Shown in pieces: positions 26,548-36,718 of a DNA stretch of 64,000 nucleotides. The stretch spans positions 34,241 to 98,240 of the forward strand of contig CAZGNZ010000010.1 in the NCBI GenBank assembly GCA_964527215.1, in the 5' to 3' direction. The translations under genes were made by a program, and so were the position numbers. The notes beneath the pieces are model-generated. The model saw only the letters and a list, made by a program, of their open reading frames with translations, searched no databases and had not been told where the DNA came from. The stretch comes from CAZGNZ01 sp964527215. GTDB lineage: Bacteria > Fidelibacterota > Marinisomatia > SCGC-AAA003-L08 > JACNLC01. Positions within the stretch are counted from its first letter, which is position 1. Every line of letters begins with the position of its first letter.

Positions 26548-28344
26548 TTATTTTGAATATTTTTGGTACATCACCGGCACCCACCATTCAAGAGGGTCAT
26601 ATCCGGGCCGGACCGGAAAGACCGTAACGCCTCTGAAGCGTTTGTGATAAACAATATTGGAGGTGGGAATGTACGTAAATGTGTAAGGCTGCTCCTCATG
26701 CAGGATTTCCTGGAACTCCATCATGTACTCTTTCCTGATTTCCGGGTCAAATTCCTTTCGGTTCAGCTCAATCAGTTCATCCCCTCGTTCATGAATAAAA
26801 CTGACATAGTTGGAACCGCGGCCCACAGCCTGGGACGAGTGAAAAATCTGATAGGGATCCGTATCCGTGACGGATGTAACCCATCCCAGAATCACCGCAT
26901 CATAAACCTGATCGCGGACCGTATTTAAAAACACGGACCATTCCAGCGTCTGCACGTCTGCCTTGATGCCCACTTTGCGCAGTTCTTCGGCCATGATCAG
27001 CCCGGTCTGCTTGCGGTATTCGTTTCCATTGTTTGTGAGAAACGTAAACTCAAAGGGTACTTTCTCTCCATTGAACATTTTGTCCAGAATGCCGTCGCCG
27101 TCAGTGTCCTCCCAGCCTTCGCTTTTCAGTATTTCACGTGCCAGATCAGGGTTGAATTCCCATGGTTCGATGTTATCATTGTATTCCGGCCTTTTGAAAT
27201 ATACATTGGATTTGGCCACCATGGCATTGCCGAAATACAGCACTTCAATGATCTGTTCCCGATCGCACAGATGGGTCATGGCCCTTCGAATCATTTTACT
27301 CTGGAAAATCGGATTTTTGGAATTCCAGCCGATGTAGCTGTATGAAGGAATGTAAAACAATTCCTTATTGAAGTTATCGACAAATTTCCTCGAATTGGTT
27401 TTCATTTGGAATTTATCCTGGGGCAGACTGTAGATGATATCCAGTTCACCGGATTTCAGGCCGATCAGCGCTGCGTCGAAATCCTTCACGGTTTTATGGA
27501 TCTGCTTCGCAGCATATCCGCGGTTGGCGATGCCGGCTTTGTCTCCCCAGTAGTTGGGATCACGTTCCAGCACAAGGCGGTCGTCTGTCACCCATTCGGT
27601 GAGCAGATAGGGGCCGGATCCCATGGGCGAGCGACCCAGATCCTTGGAATTCCAGAATTCGGCAAATTTGTACGCCGGCAGTTCTGCAAACTGCTCCGGA
27701 TCCTTGTCAGCCACATCATCAATCAGCATATTCAGTTCCTCGAAAGTATACTGTTCAAGAATATTATCCGGATCATAGTAATGTCTGGGATAAATTTTCA
27801 GTCCGCCGATGAACAGATCATGCTTGAAGTACACATCGCTGCAGATAAAGCGAACCTTATACGGATCACCATCCACCAGTTCCGCTTTGGCCAGATTGTT
27901 GAAATAATTCCGCAGCGAGGCAGAGTCTGCAAAGGGGTTTCGAAGGGCTTTCAGGGAAAACACCACATCATGTGCCGTAAGGGGCGTTCCGTCAGAGAAA
28001 TATACATCCTGCCGCAGTTCAAAAGTATATTCCAGCTTGTCATCGGAAATGTCCGGCATGGTCACTGCCAGTTGGGGAATCATCTCCAGGGTATGCTTAT
28101 TCTGTGTCAGCAGTGACTCGAATATTTTTTCTTCGATGTAGGTGGCATCCGCTCCGTGGGAAACCTGAGGGTGGATTTTGTCCGAATCGGAAAGTTCATG
28201 GATGATGAGCCAGTCTCCGGTATTGTCATCTGCCTTCATGCCGCTGGCATCCATATCCCATTGACCGGATGCAGATTCTTCCGACTGTTTTCCGCCGCAT
28301 GAAACCAGAATGAGCCCAAGAACAACAATTAACAGATTACGCAT
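26548..28344 (-). CDS. Solute-binding lipoprotein, family 5 (copy 2)
   Basis: I place the start at ATG 28344 because AGGA lies 7 nt upstream and the product then begins MRNLLIVVLGLILVSCGG, a proper lipoprotein signal with lipobox LVSC. Longer frames would extend into the upstream gene. The ~598-residue mature protein has the family-5 core (IFESLLTQNKHTLEMIPQLA, then LRQDVYFSDGTPLTAHDVVF). It is strongly similar along its whole length to the adjacent copy, so it is a tandem duplication. It delivers a ligand to the OppBC-type permease. Confidence 0.9.
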   Translation of the reverse strand: MRNLLIVVLGLILVSCGGKQSEESASGQWDMDASGMKADDNTGDWLIIHELSDSDKIHPQVSHGADATYIEEKIFESLLTQNKHTLEMIPQLAVTMPDISDDKLEYTFELRQDVYFSDGTPLTAHDVVFSLKALRNPFADSASLRNYFNNLAKAELVDGDPYKVRFICSDVYFKHDLFIGGLKIYPRHYYDPDNILEQYTFEELNMLIDDVADKDPEQFAELPAYKFAEFWNSKDLGRSPMGSGPYLLTEWVTDDRLVLERDPNYWGDKAGIANRGYAAKQIHKTVKDFDAALIGLKSGELDIIYSLPQDKFQMKTNSRKFVDNFNKELFYIPSYSYIGWNSKNPIFQSKMIRRAMTHLCDREQIIEVLYFGNAMVAKSNVYFKRPEYNDNIEPWEFNPDLAREILKSEGWEDTDGDGILDKMFNGEKVPFEFTFLTNNGNEYRKQTGLIMAEELRKVGIKADVQTLEWSVFLNTVRDQVYDAVILGWVTSVTDTDPYQIFHSSQAVGRGSNYVSFIHERGDELIELNRKEFDPEIRKEYMMEFQEILHEEQPYTFTYIPTSNIVYHKRFRGVTVFPVRPGYDPLEWWVPVMYQKYSK

Positions 28345-28370
28345 CAGAATTCCTAACATTGGTGATGATT

Positions 28371-30173
28371 TTATTTGCCATAGCGCTGCAAAGACGTCGG
28401 AACCCACCATTCCCTTAGATCAAAACCGGGCCGGAACGGGTACACTTCCACCCCTTTCAATCGTTTATGATAGATGAAATTGGACTTCGGAATATACATG
28501 AAGGTATAGGGCTGTTCCTCATGGAGTATTTCCTGAAATTCTCGCATGTAGGTTTTGCGGATTTCCGGATTGAACTCTTTCCGGTTCAGTTCGATGAGTT
28601 CATCCGCCCGTTCATTGTTGAATCCAATGGAATTGGACCCTCGCCCCACTGCCTGTGATGAGTGAAAAATCTGGTACGGGTCGGTATCACTGGTGGGCAT
28701 GACCCAGGAAAGAATAACGCAGTCAAAATTATGGTCGCGGACGGTATTCAGAAAAACTGCCCATTCCATTTGACGAACATCCGCCTTGATCCCCACCTTT
28801 CTCAGCTCTTCGGACATGACCAGTCCCACCTGTTTGCGGACTTCATTCCCGTTGTTGGTAAGAAACGTGAACTCAAAATTTATTTTTTCGCCGTCAACCA
28901 CCTTGTCCAGAATCCCGTCATTGTCCGTATCCGTCCAGCCTTCATCCCGAAGAATCTGCCGTGCCAGATCCGGATCATACGCCCAGGGCTGAATATCGTC
29001 ATTATATTCCGGTCTCTTGAAATATACACTGGACTTTGCAACCATCCCTTCGCCGTAGAGCAGCAAATCGATGATCTGTTCGCGGTTGCACAGGTGGGTC
29101 ATGGCCCGGCGGACCATCCTGCTGCGAAACAGCGGGTGATCATTGTTCCAGCCCAGGTAGTTGTACACCGGATAATAGAAAAGCTCTTTGTTGAAATGAT
29201 TCGTGAATTTGGAAGAATTGGTTTGATTCTGATACAGTTCCTGGGGCAGGTTTCGAATAAGGTCAATCTCACCGCCTTTCAGCCCGATGAGGGCGGCATC
29301 CCGGTCCTTGACCGTTTTATGAATGTGCCTGCCTGTGTACCCCATTCCAGTCAGTCCCCCAGCATCTCCCCAGTAATTGGGATCACGCTCAAGCACCAGT
29401 CGGTCATCGGTGATCCATTCGACAAAAACATATGGTCCGGAGCCGACCGGATTCCGTCCCAGTTCCTTGCTGTTGAAAAACTCAGCATAAGTATAGGCCG
29501 GCAGGGATTCAAAATCCGCATTTTCCGATTCGGACGTTTTTTCCAGCAGTTCTTCCAGGTCTTTGAATGAATACTGATCCATGATATTTTCAGGATCATA
29601 AATATGTTTTGGGTAAATCTGAAGGCCGCCGATAAACAGATCGTGTTTGAAATAAATATCCGAGCAGCTGAATTTCACCGTAAAACGGTCTTCTCCCGCC
29701 AGCTCGACTCCGGAAACATTCTGATAGTAGTTTCGAAGAGGGGCCGCATCCACAAAGGGATTTTTCAGGGCCTTCATCGTAAAAATGACGTCTTCCCCAT
29801 CCATTGGATGGCCGTCCGAGAAATGAATATCCTGCCGCAGCCGAAAGGTATAGCTCAGAAAATCATCTGAGATTTCAGGCAGCGATTCTGCCAGAAGCGG
29901 AACAAGTTCAAGGGTATGATTATCCTGCCGAAGAAGGGGCTCAAAAATTTTCTGTTCAATGTAGGCAGCATCCATTCCGCTTGAAACATGCGGATGGATT
30001 TTATCTGCATCGCTGAGTTCATGGATTATCAGCCAGTCACCCATGTTGCTTTCGGCCTGCATTCCCGATGTGTCGATATCCCACTGTGCAGACGGTTCGG
30101 ATTCTTCCCCGGAACCGCCGCAGTTCCAGAACAACATGACAGCGGCTGCAAGCAAAATCTGTTTTTTCAACAT
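28371..30173 (-). CDS. Solute-binding lipoprotein, family 5 (copy 1)
   Basis: The 600-residue protein has a signal MLKKQILLAAAVMLFWNC with the lipid-attachment Cys at ~18, then the family-5 substrate-binding fold (LRQDIHFSDGHPMDGEDVIF; RDPNYWGD; RRAMTHLCNREQIIDLLLYG). It is a close paralogue of the next gene; both keep identical motifs such as QIFHSSQAVGRGSN and EEQPYTF. Divergence is scattered, so ligand preference may differ. It follows cdsA by 9 bp and precedes the second copy by 26 bp. Confidence 0.9.
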   Translation of the reverse strand: MLKKQILLAAAVMLFWNCGGSGEESEPSAQWDIDTSGMQAESNMGDWLIIHELSDADKIHPHVSSGMDAAYIEQKIFEPLLRQDNHTLELVPLLAESLPEISDDFLSYTFRLRQDIHFSDGHPMDGEDVIFTMKALKNPFVDAAPLRNYYQNVSGVELAGEDRFTVKFSCSDIYFKHDLFIGGLQIYPKHIYDPENIMDQYSFKDLEELLEKTSESENADFESLPAYTYAEFFNSKELGRNPVGSGPYVFVEWITDDRLVLERDPNYWGDAGGLTGMGYTGRHIHKTVKDRDAALIGLKGGEIDLIRNLPQELYQNQTNSSKFTNHFNKELFYYPVYNYLGWNNDHPLFRSRMVRRAMTHLCNREQIIDLLLYGEGMVAKSSVYFKRPEYNDDIQPWAYDPDLARQILRDEGWTDTDNDGILDKVVDGEKINFEFTFLTNNGNEVRKQVGLVMSEELRKVGIKADVRQMEWAVFLNTVRDHNFDCVILSWVMPTSDTDPYQIFHSSQAVGRGSNSIGFNNERADELIELNRKEFNPEIRKTYMREFQEILHEEQPYTFMYIPKSNFIYHKRLKGVEVYPFRPGFDLREWWVPTSLQRYGK

Positions 30174-30182
30174 TTCCTCGAT

Positions 30183-31022
30183 TTATTGAATGAAGTACAG
30201 GGCATATAAATAAGCCAGGGGGGTTGTAAACATCAGAGAGTCAAAGCGGTCGAGTACGCCGCCGTGTCCAAGGAGAAAATGACTGGTGTCCTTGATACCG
30301 GCATCCCGTTTGATAAGGGATTCGGCAAAGTCCCCGCCCTGGCCGAAAATCCCGTAGATCAGTGCCAGCATCAGGGCGTCCGTCAGCGTCAGATGTCCTC
30401 GAAAAAAGACACCCCCTTTAAATGCATAGGCATAATAGAATACGGTCATTGTCAATACAGCCCCGATAACACCCGCAATACATCCGACCCAGGATTTATT
30501 CGGACTGGCATGGGGCAGGATTTTTTTTATTCCGTATTTCTTGCCGAACAGGTACGCAAACGAATCGCACACCCAGACCGTGACAAACATGGAAAGGGTC
30601 AGTTCAAAGCCGATCGGGTATCCGTTAATTTCAAAATTCCTGAGTCTGACCGCGGATCCCATCATGAGCCCCAGCCAGACGTATCCGAAAATAGTGGTAG
30701 TGATGTTCCGGGTGGCATTGCTTTTTTTTCGGAAAAGTTCAATGAAAAACGTCAGGGGTGCAAGGAGTAAAAGGATATGCATGGGGGTCAGGTCAATGAT
30801 GTCTAGGGCACTCATCACAGCCAACCCCAATGATACATACAGCAGGGGGGTAAATATTTCTGATTCCTTGTGCCTGGACAGTTCCTGAAGCTCATGAGCC
30901 CCAATCATCAGCACAACAGTAATAAAAAGGGCAAACCAGACCTGCCCAAAGTAGATTACCACCAGCTGTCCGGGGATACCCAGCGTAATTACCAATATTC
31001 TTGATCGGATTGTGTCAGTCAT
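30183..31022 (-). CDS. cdsA: Phosphatidate cytidylyltransferase
   Basis: The 279-residue polytopic membrane protein makes CDP-diacylglycerol from phosphatidate and CTP. It has 7-8 hydrophobic segments, HASPNKSWVGCIAGVIGAV (the CTP-binding region) and the C-terminal CdsA signature RDAGIKDTSHFLLGHGGVLD followed by RFDS. Length is normal. It sits between rlpA and the binding-protein genes on the same strand; a gap of ~190 bp separates it from rlpA, which leaves room for its own promoter. Confidence 0.95.
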   Translation of the reverse strand: MTDTIRSRILVITLGIPGQLVVIYFGQVWFALFITVVLMIGAHELQELSRHKESEIFTPLLYVSLGLAVMSALDIIDLTPMHILLLLAPLTFFIELFRKKSNATRNITTTIFGYVWLGLMMGSAVRLRNFEINGYPIGFELTLSMFVTVWVCDSFAYLFGKKYGIKKILPHASPNKSWVGCIAGVIGAVLTMTVFYYAYAFKGGVFFRGHLTLTDALMLALIYGIFGQGGDFAESLIKRDAGIKDTSHFLLGHGGVLDRFDSLMFTTPLAYLYALYFIQ

Positions 31023-31214
31023 ATATGATTTGATTTAAGGCAATAAATTTAGTATGCTTTTATACGACCGCTCAACAGGATAGATGAACGCTGATTCCTG
31101 AAAATCAGCAGGGTGGTATACGGAATGACTGCGTATTGGACCTGACTGCCGGACAATGCCGCAATCCCAGTAACACGCAGGATACGCTGAAAATTCGACT
31201 GCCGACCCTACGGC

Positions 31215-31733
31215 TCAGCGGCGCTGAACGGCCTGATCGTCACCGCGGAAGATGACTTCGATCCTGACTTCGGTGAGACCGTCTGTGATAAAGTCCAGCT
31301 TTTTGGCCAGACCGTAGCTGCAGTCCAGAATTCGATTATCCACATATGGACCGCGGTCATTAATCCGGATCACGGCAGATTTCCCGTTTCGCAAATTGGT
31401 TACCCGGACGATGGAGTTCAGCGGCAGTACTACGCAGGCTGCCGACAGACCGTACATGTCAAATATCTCGCCGCTGGAGGTCAGGTTTTTGTGGAAATCC
31501 GCACCGTAGTAGCTTGCGGTACCTTCCAGAACTTCCTCGATGTAAATGACCTCAAGGGGTTTGGAAAGCGCCTCCGGATCATAAACTTCAGATGCTTTGG
31601 CAGGGGGTTGTGTCCGGGGAGAACGGGTACTGGAGTCAGGTTCGGGACGATATCGCGGAGAGGGGGTGCATGCGGCTGCCAACCACAGAATGCTCGCCAG
31701 CAGTGCTGTAATTCTACCAAGTTTAATGATCAT
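31215..31733 (-). CDS. rlpA: Septal ring lytic transglycosylase-like lipoprotein RlpA
   Basis: The 172-residue protein has a lipobox (ASILWLAAAC), a Pro/Ser-rich linker and a double-psi beta-barrel domain with GTASYYGADFHKNLTSSGEI, NSIVRVTNLRNGKSAVIRIN and DRGPYVDNRILDCSYGLAKK; the catalytic Asp is in INDRGP. No SPOR domain follows, so binding to naked glycan must differ from E. coli RlpA. The start overlaps the pyrD end by 11 bp, showing translational coupling. Confidence 0.92.
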   Translation of the reverse strand: MIIKLGRITALLASILWLAAACTPSPRYRPEPDSSTRSPRTQPPAKASEVYDPEALSKPLEVIYIEEVLEGTASYYGADFHKNLTSSGEIFDMYGLSAACVVLPLNSIVRVTNLRNGKSAVIRINDRGPYVDNRILDCSYGLAKKLDFITDGLTEVRIEVIFRGDDQAVQRR

Positions 31734-32652
31734 ATTCCAGACTGCCTTTCAGCGGTTTCACATCATTCAGTCCCAATTCCGTCAGTCGAATTTGAAGTTC
31801 ATTTGTCAGCCGAACGCCAATATCCGGTTCCCTGAAGCCGCACGTCCCAATTTGAATCAGACTGGCACCGGCAATCATGAATTCAATGATATCGTCACAG
31901 CTGCAAATTCCCCCCAGTCCGATGACGGGAATTCCCAGAACACGGAACAGCTTGTGTACACGTGCCAGCGCTACCGGTTTAATTGCAGGTCCTGATAATC
32001 CGCCAAACACGGTATGGAGCAGAGGTCGGCGCGTTTGAATATCAATACCCATTCCCACAATGGTGTTGATCGCACTGACAGCATCAGCGCCATTGTCTTC
32101 GGCAGCCATTCCAATATCCTCAATTCGCGTGACGTTGGGACTCAGCTTCATGATGATCAGCCGCCGGGTCCGTTTCCGCAGTTCCCGGGTCAGCTCTCCG
32201 GCCACCAGAGGATCCACCCCGTATTCCATTCCTCCCCTTTTCACATTCGGGCAGGATATATTTACCTCATATCCGCAGTGAATCCCGTCACTGTCTTCCA
32301 GGATTTCCAGGGTCTGTATGTACTCATCAAGAGTGCTTCCGGCAATATTCACAATGATGCGGGTGTTGAGGTGCGCCAGGGTCGGGAGCACCGTGTCCTT
32401 GAAATGTTTGACCCCGATGTTCGCCAGGCCGATGGAGTTCAGCATTCCTGAGGGGGTTTCCGCGATTCGGGGCGGCGGATTGCCTTCACGGGGGTTCAGC
32501 GTCACTGATTTTGTGACAATCCCTCCCAGCCGGGACACATCCACAAGTTCCAGGATTTCTGTCCCGTAACCAAAAGTTCCGCTGGCGGTCAGGACCGGGG
32601 ATTCAAATACGACTTCACCAATTCGGCATTGAATATTTGGTTTGTTGTCCAA
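31723..32652 (-). CDS. pyrD: Dihydroorotate dehydrogenase B, catalytic subunit
   Basis: The 309-residue flavoprotein oxidises dihydroorotate to orotate in pyrimidine synthesis. It shows SPVLTASGTFGYG, the NPxG-type loop LNPREGNPPPRI and the class-1B catalytic Cys in VNISCPNVKRGGMEYG. FMN-phosphate contacts appear near VIGLGGICSCDD and IQIGTCGF. It lies 38 bp after pyrK, whose product passes electrons to NAD. Together they form the heterotetrameric class 1B enzyme. Confidence 0.95.
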   Translation of the reverse strand: MDNKPNIQCRIGEVVFESPVLTASGTFGYGTEILELVDVSRLGGIVTKSVTLNPREGNPPPRIAETPSGMLNSIGLANIGVKHFKDTVLPTLAHLNTRIIVNIAGSTLDEYIQTLEILEDSDGIHCGYEVNISCPNVKRGGMEYGVDPLVAGELTRELRKRTRRLIIMKLSPNVTRIEDIGMAAEDNGADAVSAINTIVGMGIDIQTRRPLLHTVFGGLSGPAIKPVALARVHKLFRVLGIPVIGLGGICSCDDIIEFMIAGASLIQIGTCGFREPDIGVRLTNELQIRLTELGLNDVKPLKGSLEYDH

Positions 32653-32690
32653 TGATTTCTCAATTACTCAGATAATTATCCGCGCCTGTT

Positions 32691-33479
32691 TCAGGCCAGT
32701 TCTTGGGCATTGAAAATGGGTCCGTCCTTGCATACCAATGCAAACTTCTGACGATAGGATCCCTGATCTGAATTCGGACCTTTTTTCTCGATGACGCATC
32801 CCTGGCAGTTTCCGAATCCGCAGGCCATGATCTGTTCCAGAGCAAGATCACATTTCGTCTGAGTGGAAATGCTGTAGTGCCTAAGTGCTTGATTCATGGC
32901 AGGCGGACCGCAACCGAAAATTTTACAGTCGCTGTGCTGGTTTTCCGAAATCACGCACCGGGTTAACACATCAATGACGTTGCCGTGAATACCTAAACTG
33001 CCGTCATCGGTTGCCAGAAATATATGATTATCGGGATCGTGCTGCAGGAAATGTTCATTCCCGCTGCGGGCACCGAGAATGAGATCGTGTCTGATTTTTT
33101 CTGCTGTGAGATACTCATGCAGATAGAGGATGGGAGCCAGACCGACTCCCCCGCCAACCAGGACGGGAGCATGTTCCCGGTACCCAGACCAGAAATTTCC
33201 CAGCGGGCCCAGCAGATCGACGGCTTCCCCCGTCTGCCAGCGGCTCATCTGCAGTGTTCCCGGCCCCACAACCTTGAATATGATACGAACCGCATTGCCG
33301 GATACGCCCGCAAGGCTCATAGGTCTTCGCATCATTCGGTCCCATTCCGCAGACGGCAGGATATTCACAAACTGACCGGGTTGACAGCTGTCGGCGATGC
33401 CGGGAGCTTCCAGCCAGGCAGAATAGATTTGATGTGCCGCCTCCTGCAGTTCCAGCAGATGTGCCGTTTCATGAATCAT
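32691..33479 (-). CDS. pyrK: Dihydroorotate dehydrogenase B, electron-transfer subunit
   Basis: The 262-residue protein is a ferredoxin-reductase-like subunit with RRPMSLAG (FAD-binding), then LLGPLGNFW, PVLVGGGVGLAPILYLHEYL (NAD-binding) and a C-terminal [2Fe-2S] cluster motif MACGFGNCQGCVIE with a fourth Cys in FALVCKDGP. It takes electrons from PyrD and reduces NAD. The gene starts 1 bp after the TPR/LysM gene stop. Confidence 0.95.
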   Translation of the reverse strand: MIHETAHLLELQEAAHQIYSAWLEAPGIADSCQPGQFVNILPSAEWDRMMRRPMSLAGVSGNAVRIIFKVVGPGTLQMSRWQTGEAVDLLGPLGNFWSGYREHAPVLVGGGVGLAPILYLHEYLTAEKIRHDLILGARSGNEHFLQHDPDNHIFLATDDGSLGIHGNVIDVLTRCVISENQHSDCKIFGCGPPAMNQALRHYSISTQTKCDLALEQIMACGFGNCQGCVIEKKGPNSDQGSYRQKFALVCKDGPIFNAQELA

Positions 33480-33480
33480 G

Positions 33481-36400
33481 TTAATCCAGCTGTTTCCTTA
33501 TCTTCAGGTTCAGTCCCGGCTGCAGAAGGCCGTCCTCCTGATTCATCAGATCGGGATTATCATTCACAAGGATGCGCCAGGCCCGGCCGTCACCATAGTT
33601 ATCCGCGGCAATTTTCCACAGCGACTCCCCGCTGAGGACCGTGTGATTGGTATACAGGTCCGTTCGGAAAACATTCTGTTTGTCCCCCTTCAAATCGAGG
33701 ATGGTGAATGCTTTCAGATAGTTCGGATCTGAGCCGATTTTTGCCTGGTTCCATTGATAAATCTCCGCCCACATATGATAACTGCCATATTCCTGGACTG
33801 CGATTCCGGTTAAATACTCACCGGGGTGTACAATGTATTCCTGCCAGACCGCAGCCGGGTCGGCCGGTGCATCCCCTGTCTGTAGAGCAATATCCGATTG
33901 GCTGGCTGAGTCGGTTTCGGCTTCACCGGACGGCAATTCCGGTGCAGGTTCCGCATCACCAGCTGCAGCATCATCAGGGGGCGTTGCATCGATTTCTTCC
34001 GCGATGACCGAATCCAAACGGGTTTCTTCCGGTATGTCCGCTGATCCCTCGGACAGCGTATCAGTCCGCGGAAGATCAACCTCAACCGGTGGAATGACCT
34101 CGCTGACAGGGATGATCTCCGGCAGGGTCTCCGGAATGATCTCACCCGGTTCATCATCAGGATTCACGGCAGCCGTGTCCTGTCCGGCAATGACTTCCGT
34201 GACCACTGAATCAGACACCGCAGCATCGGCAAAAACCTGATCTGCAGCTGACAGAGCGGTATCCAAAGCTGCTGCCTGAAGTTCCGATTCCAATGAATCC
34301 GGTTCTTCCGGCACCGTCAGGGTATCCGCCAGTCCCAGCAGTTCCGCATAGGGTTCCAAATCCGGATGCGGAACCGGTGTACTGTCCCAGATCATGGTGC
34401 GAAGCTGATTTCCTTCCGGATAGTAGGTGTATGACTTTACGGGAATGGCAACCGTCAGGGAATCCACATCATCCAGCACCCACATGGAATCCTGATGAGA
34501 CTGATAAATCAGGGAATTATTAAGGGCAAAAAGCCACATCGGCAAATGGAGGGTATGTGTAAGAACGGAATCCCCGGGATGACCGAAGACAAACATTTTT
34601 TCCTTAAAAATACTGAGAGTGGTATCGACATTTGTGAAAAGCTTCAGTGTATCTGATATGCCGGAAAAAACGGTATCCGCATCCACCATCACCATCATTT
34701 TCTCTTCCAGCTGATCGATGGTGATTTTTTGGACATAACCGGGAACAAGTCCAACAACTTCATCCATTTTCCCCTGGACACCCTGTTTCAAATCATCCAG
34801 ACGACTGGTTACCCGTTCCGTCAGGGCATGTCCCGGATATTTTTCAACGAATGCCTGATATGCGAGAATGGCTTCCTCCGGCTGATAAAGATATTCATCG
34901 CGAATAAAGGCCGCTGCATACCCGCTCACCGGATCGTCATGCTCCCCGGCAATCCGCTCAAATGCGGTCAGGGCGGAATCAGGCTGATGGAGCAGCCGCC
35001 ATGCCTCATCACGAACGGCATCCAGAGGATCAGTATCCTCCTCAAGATCACCCGAATTCCGTTTCAGGTAAATCGATTCGGGAAACTGCTCCTCAAGCTG
35101 TTTCACCCATTTCCCGTCACCGGAATACTCGCTGAGAATATACAGTGACTGGGGCGTGAATCTTGATTCAGGATAGTCTGTAACCAGGAGTCCATATCGG
35201 TCCAGTGCTTTTGAGGTCTGCTCAAATTCAAACAGCAGCAGCTCGGAGATGATAAACAGCAGCGAATCCGGAGCACCGAGTTTTTCCTCAGCCGGTTCCA
35301 GCGGCAAAATTCCGGCGTCCTGCGAGGCTTCCGGATCTTTTTTTTCCGTTTGGACTGAATCCGCTTCAGCAACAGTCGTATCCGGTTCAACGACTGTTTC
35401 CAGGGAATCCGGTTGTTCCGAAGGCGGATTTAGCAGCTCTTCCTTGTATTTCTTCGCGGACTTGTAGAATTCGGCATCCAGATTTTCATACCGTTCAATT
35501 TTGTTGGCCAGATCCGTGGCTCTGGATTTAAAGGGTGACCGGCTGGAGATGCGGGCCACGCTGTCAAAAAACACCACGGCATTGTCCAGATCAAAATCCT
35601 GAATCAAAAACAGACGGCCCAGGTGGAAGGCAGCTTCCGCCGTTTCTGCTTTGCGCTTGTTGCCGGGATCATCAACAATCTCTTCAAGCTCGGTGCGTGC
35701 CCCGTTGAAATCAAGGCGGTCCATTGACACTTTCGCCTGCTGCAGTTCGAGCTGCAGTCTGATGGACTCATATTCATCCGATGCCAGCATGGTTTCAATC
35801 TCAGTCGCCACCAGATCGTAATTTCCCGCCTTCCGGTTGTACCGCAGCCATTTCAGTTTGGCTTCCTCTTTGATCTTGGGCGTGGTGGCATAAATCTCAA
35901 CCTGTTCCAGAAACGGAATGGCAGTCACCTGGTCGCCGTTTTCTTCAGCCAGCTTGACCAGTTTGTTGTAAATGGATGCCTTGCGCCCGTCGGATTCCGC
36001 CAGCTGTGCGGCTTTTTCATAATATCTGAACGCAGCCTGAAGAGAATCCTGATCCAGTTCGATCTCCCCCATCACCAGGTTCATCAGGTACTGATCCGAC
36101 CGTTTCCGATGCTCCTCCTGCATGATCGTTTCAATCTCAATCCTTGCTGAATCCGCGTTTCCCAGCCTGAAATGAGTATATGCCAGCCAAATCTCACATT
36201 CACTGGCGAAGGGACTTTGAGGATAATTGTGAATCAGGCGAGTAAAATAGCGCTCGGCGGTACCAATCTCATTTCGAAGAAAACTTGCTTTCCCGATAAT
36301 GTAGATTGCATCATCAACATACTTGCTTTCAGGGTATTTTTCGATGACGAGCTGGCTTTTCTCAATTGCCTTGCCCAGCTTTATCTTGGCATTTGACGGA

Positions 36401-36540
36401 AGTTCTTCATCGGAATCAGGGGATTCTTCAATGATCTTCAAGGCATCCTTGAAAGACTGCTCCGCATTATAGAATGTATTGAAATAAACGCATCCTGAAC
36501 TGACCAGAAGCATCAGGATCAAAAGGAAGTATTTTCGCAT
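33481..36540 (-). CDS. Large TPR lipoprotein with C-terminal LysM repeats
   Basis: The 1019-residue protein has a lipobox (MLLVSSGCVYFNTFYN). It is followed by about ten TPR-like helices of the BamD/YbgF type (residues ~20-380, e.g. AERYFTRLIHNYPQSPFASE), a further TPR region (~425-600) and a long acidic, low-complexity segment rich in Ser/Asp/Pro/Glu (~740-890). Two LysM-like units close the protein (HPGEYLTGIAVQEYGSYHMW and HTVLSGESLWKIAADNYGDG). It probably links an outer-membrane complex to peptidoglycan. It is first in the run to pyrK-pyrD-rlpA. Confidence 0.8.
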   Translation of the reverse strand: MRKYFLLILMLLVSSGCVYFNTFYNAEQSFKDALKIIEESPDSDEELPSNAKIKLGKAIEKSQLVIEKYPESKYVDDAIYIIGKASFLRNEIGTAERYFTRLIHNYPQSPFASECEIWLAYTHFRLGNADSARIEIETIMQEEHRKRSDQYLMNLVMGEIELDQDSLQAAFRYYEKAAQLAESDGRKASIYNKLVKLAEENGDQVTAIPFLEQVEIYATTPKIKEEAKLKWLRYNRKAGNYDLVATEIETMLASDEYESIRLQLELQQAKVSMDRLDFNGARTELEEIVDDPGNKRKAETAEAAFHLGRLFLIQDFDLDNAVVFFDSVARISSRSPFKSRATDLANKIERYENLDAEFYKSAKKYKEELLNPPSEQPDSLETVVEPDTTVAEADSVQTEKKDPEASQDAGILPLEPAEEKLGAPDSLLFIISELLLFEFEQTSKALDRYGLLVTDYPESRFTPQSLYILSEYSGDGKWVKQLEEQFPESIYLKRNSGDLEEDTDPLDAVRDEAWRLLHQPDSALTAFERIAGEHDDPVSGYAAAFIRDEYLYQPEEAILAYQAFVEKYPGHALTERVTSRLDDLKQGVQGKMDEVVGLVPGYVQKITIDQLEEKMMVMVDADTVFSGISDTLKLFTNVDTTLSIFKEKMFVFGHPGDSVLTHTLHLPMWLFALNNSLIYQSHQDSMWVLDDVDSLTVAIPVKSYTYYPEGNQLRTMIWDSTPVPHPDLEPYAELLGLADTLTVPEEPDSLESELQAAALDTALSAADQVFADAAVSDSVVTEVIAGQDTAAVNPDDEPGEIIPETLPEIIPVSEVIPPVEVDLPRTDTLSEGSADIPEETRLDSVIAEEIDATPPDDAAAGDAEPAPELPSGEAETDSASQSDIALQTGDAPADPAAVWQEYIVHPGEYLTGIAVQEYGSYHMWAEIYQWNQAKIGSDPNYLKAFTILDLKGDKQNVFRTDLYTNHTVLSGESLWKIAADNYGDGRAWRILVNDNPDLMNQEDGLLQPGLNLKIRKQLD

Positions 36541-36718
36541 GTTCTTATTTTCTGATTGTTGGGATTTATTCCGAAATCCATTCGGAAAATTTATTCAGGA
36601 CGCATTTGATAATCAAAGGTTCACTCTTTTTTTATTACGATATATTCTGATCACTGAAGATGTAGGAATATGAATAGGAAACGATGGAGATTCGAAGCTG
36701 CCGGACCGGCTGTGCGGT

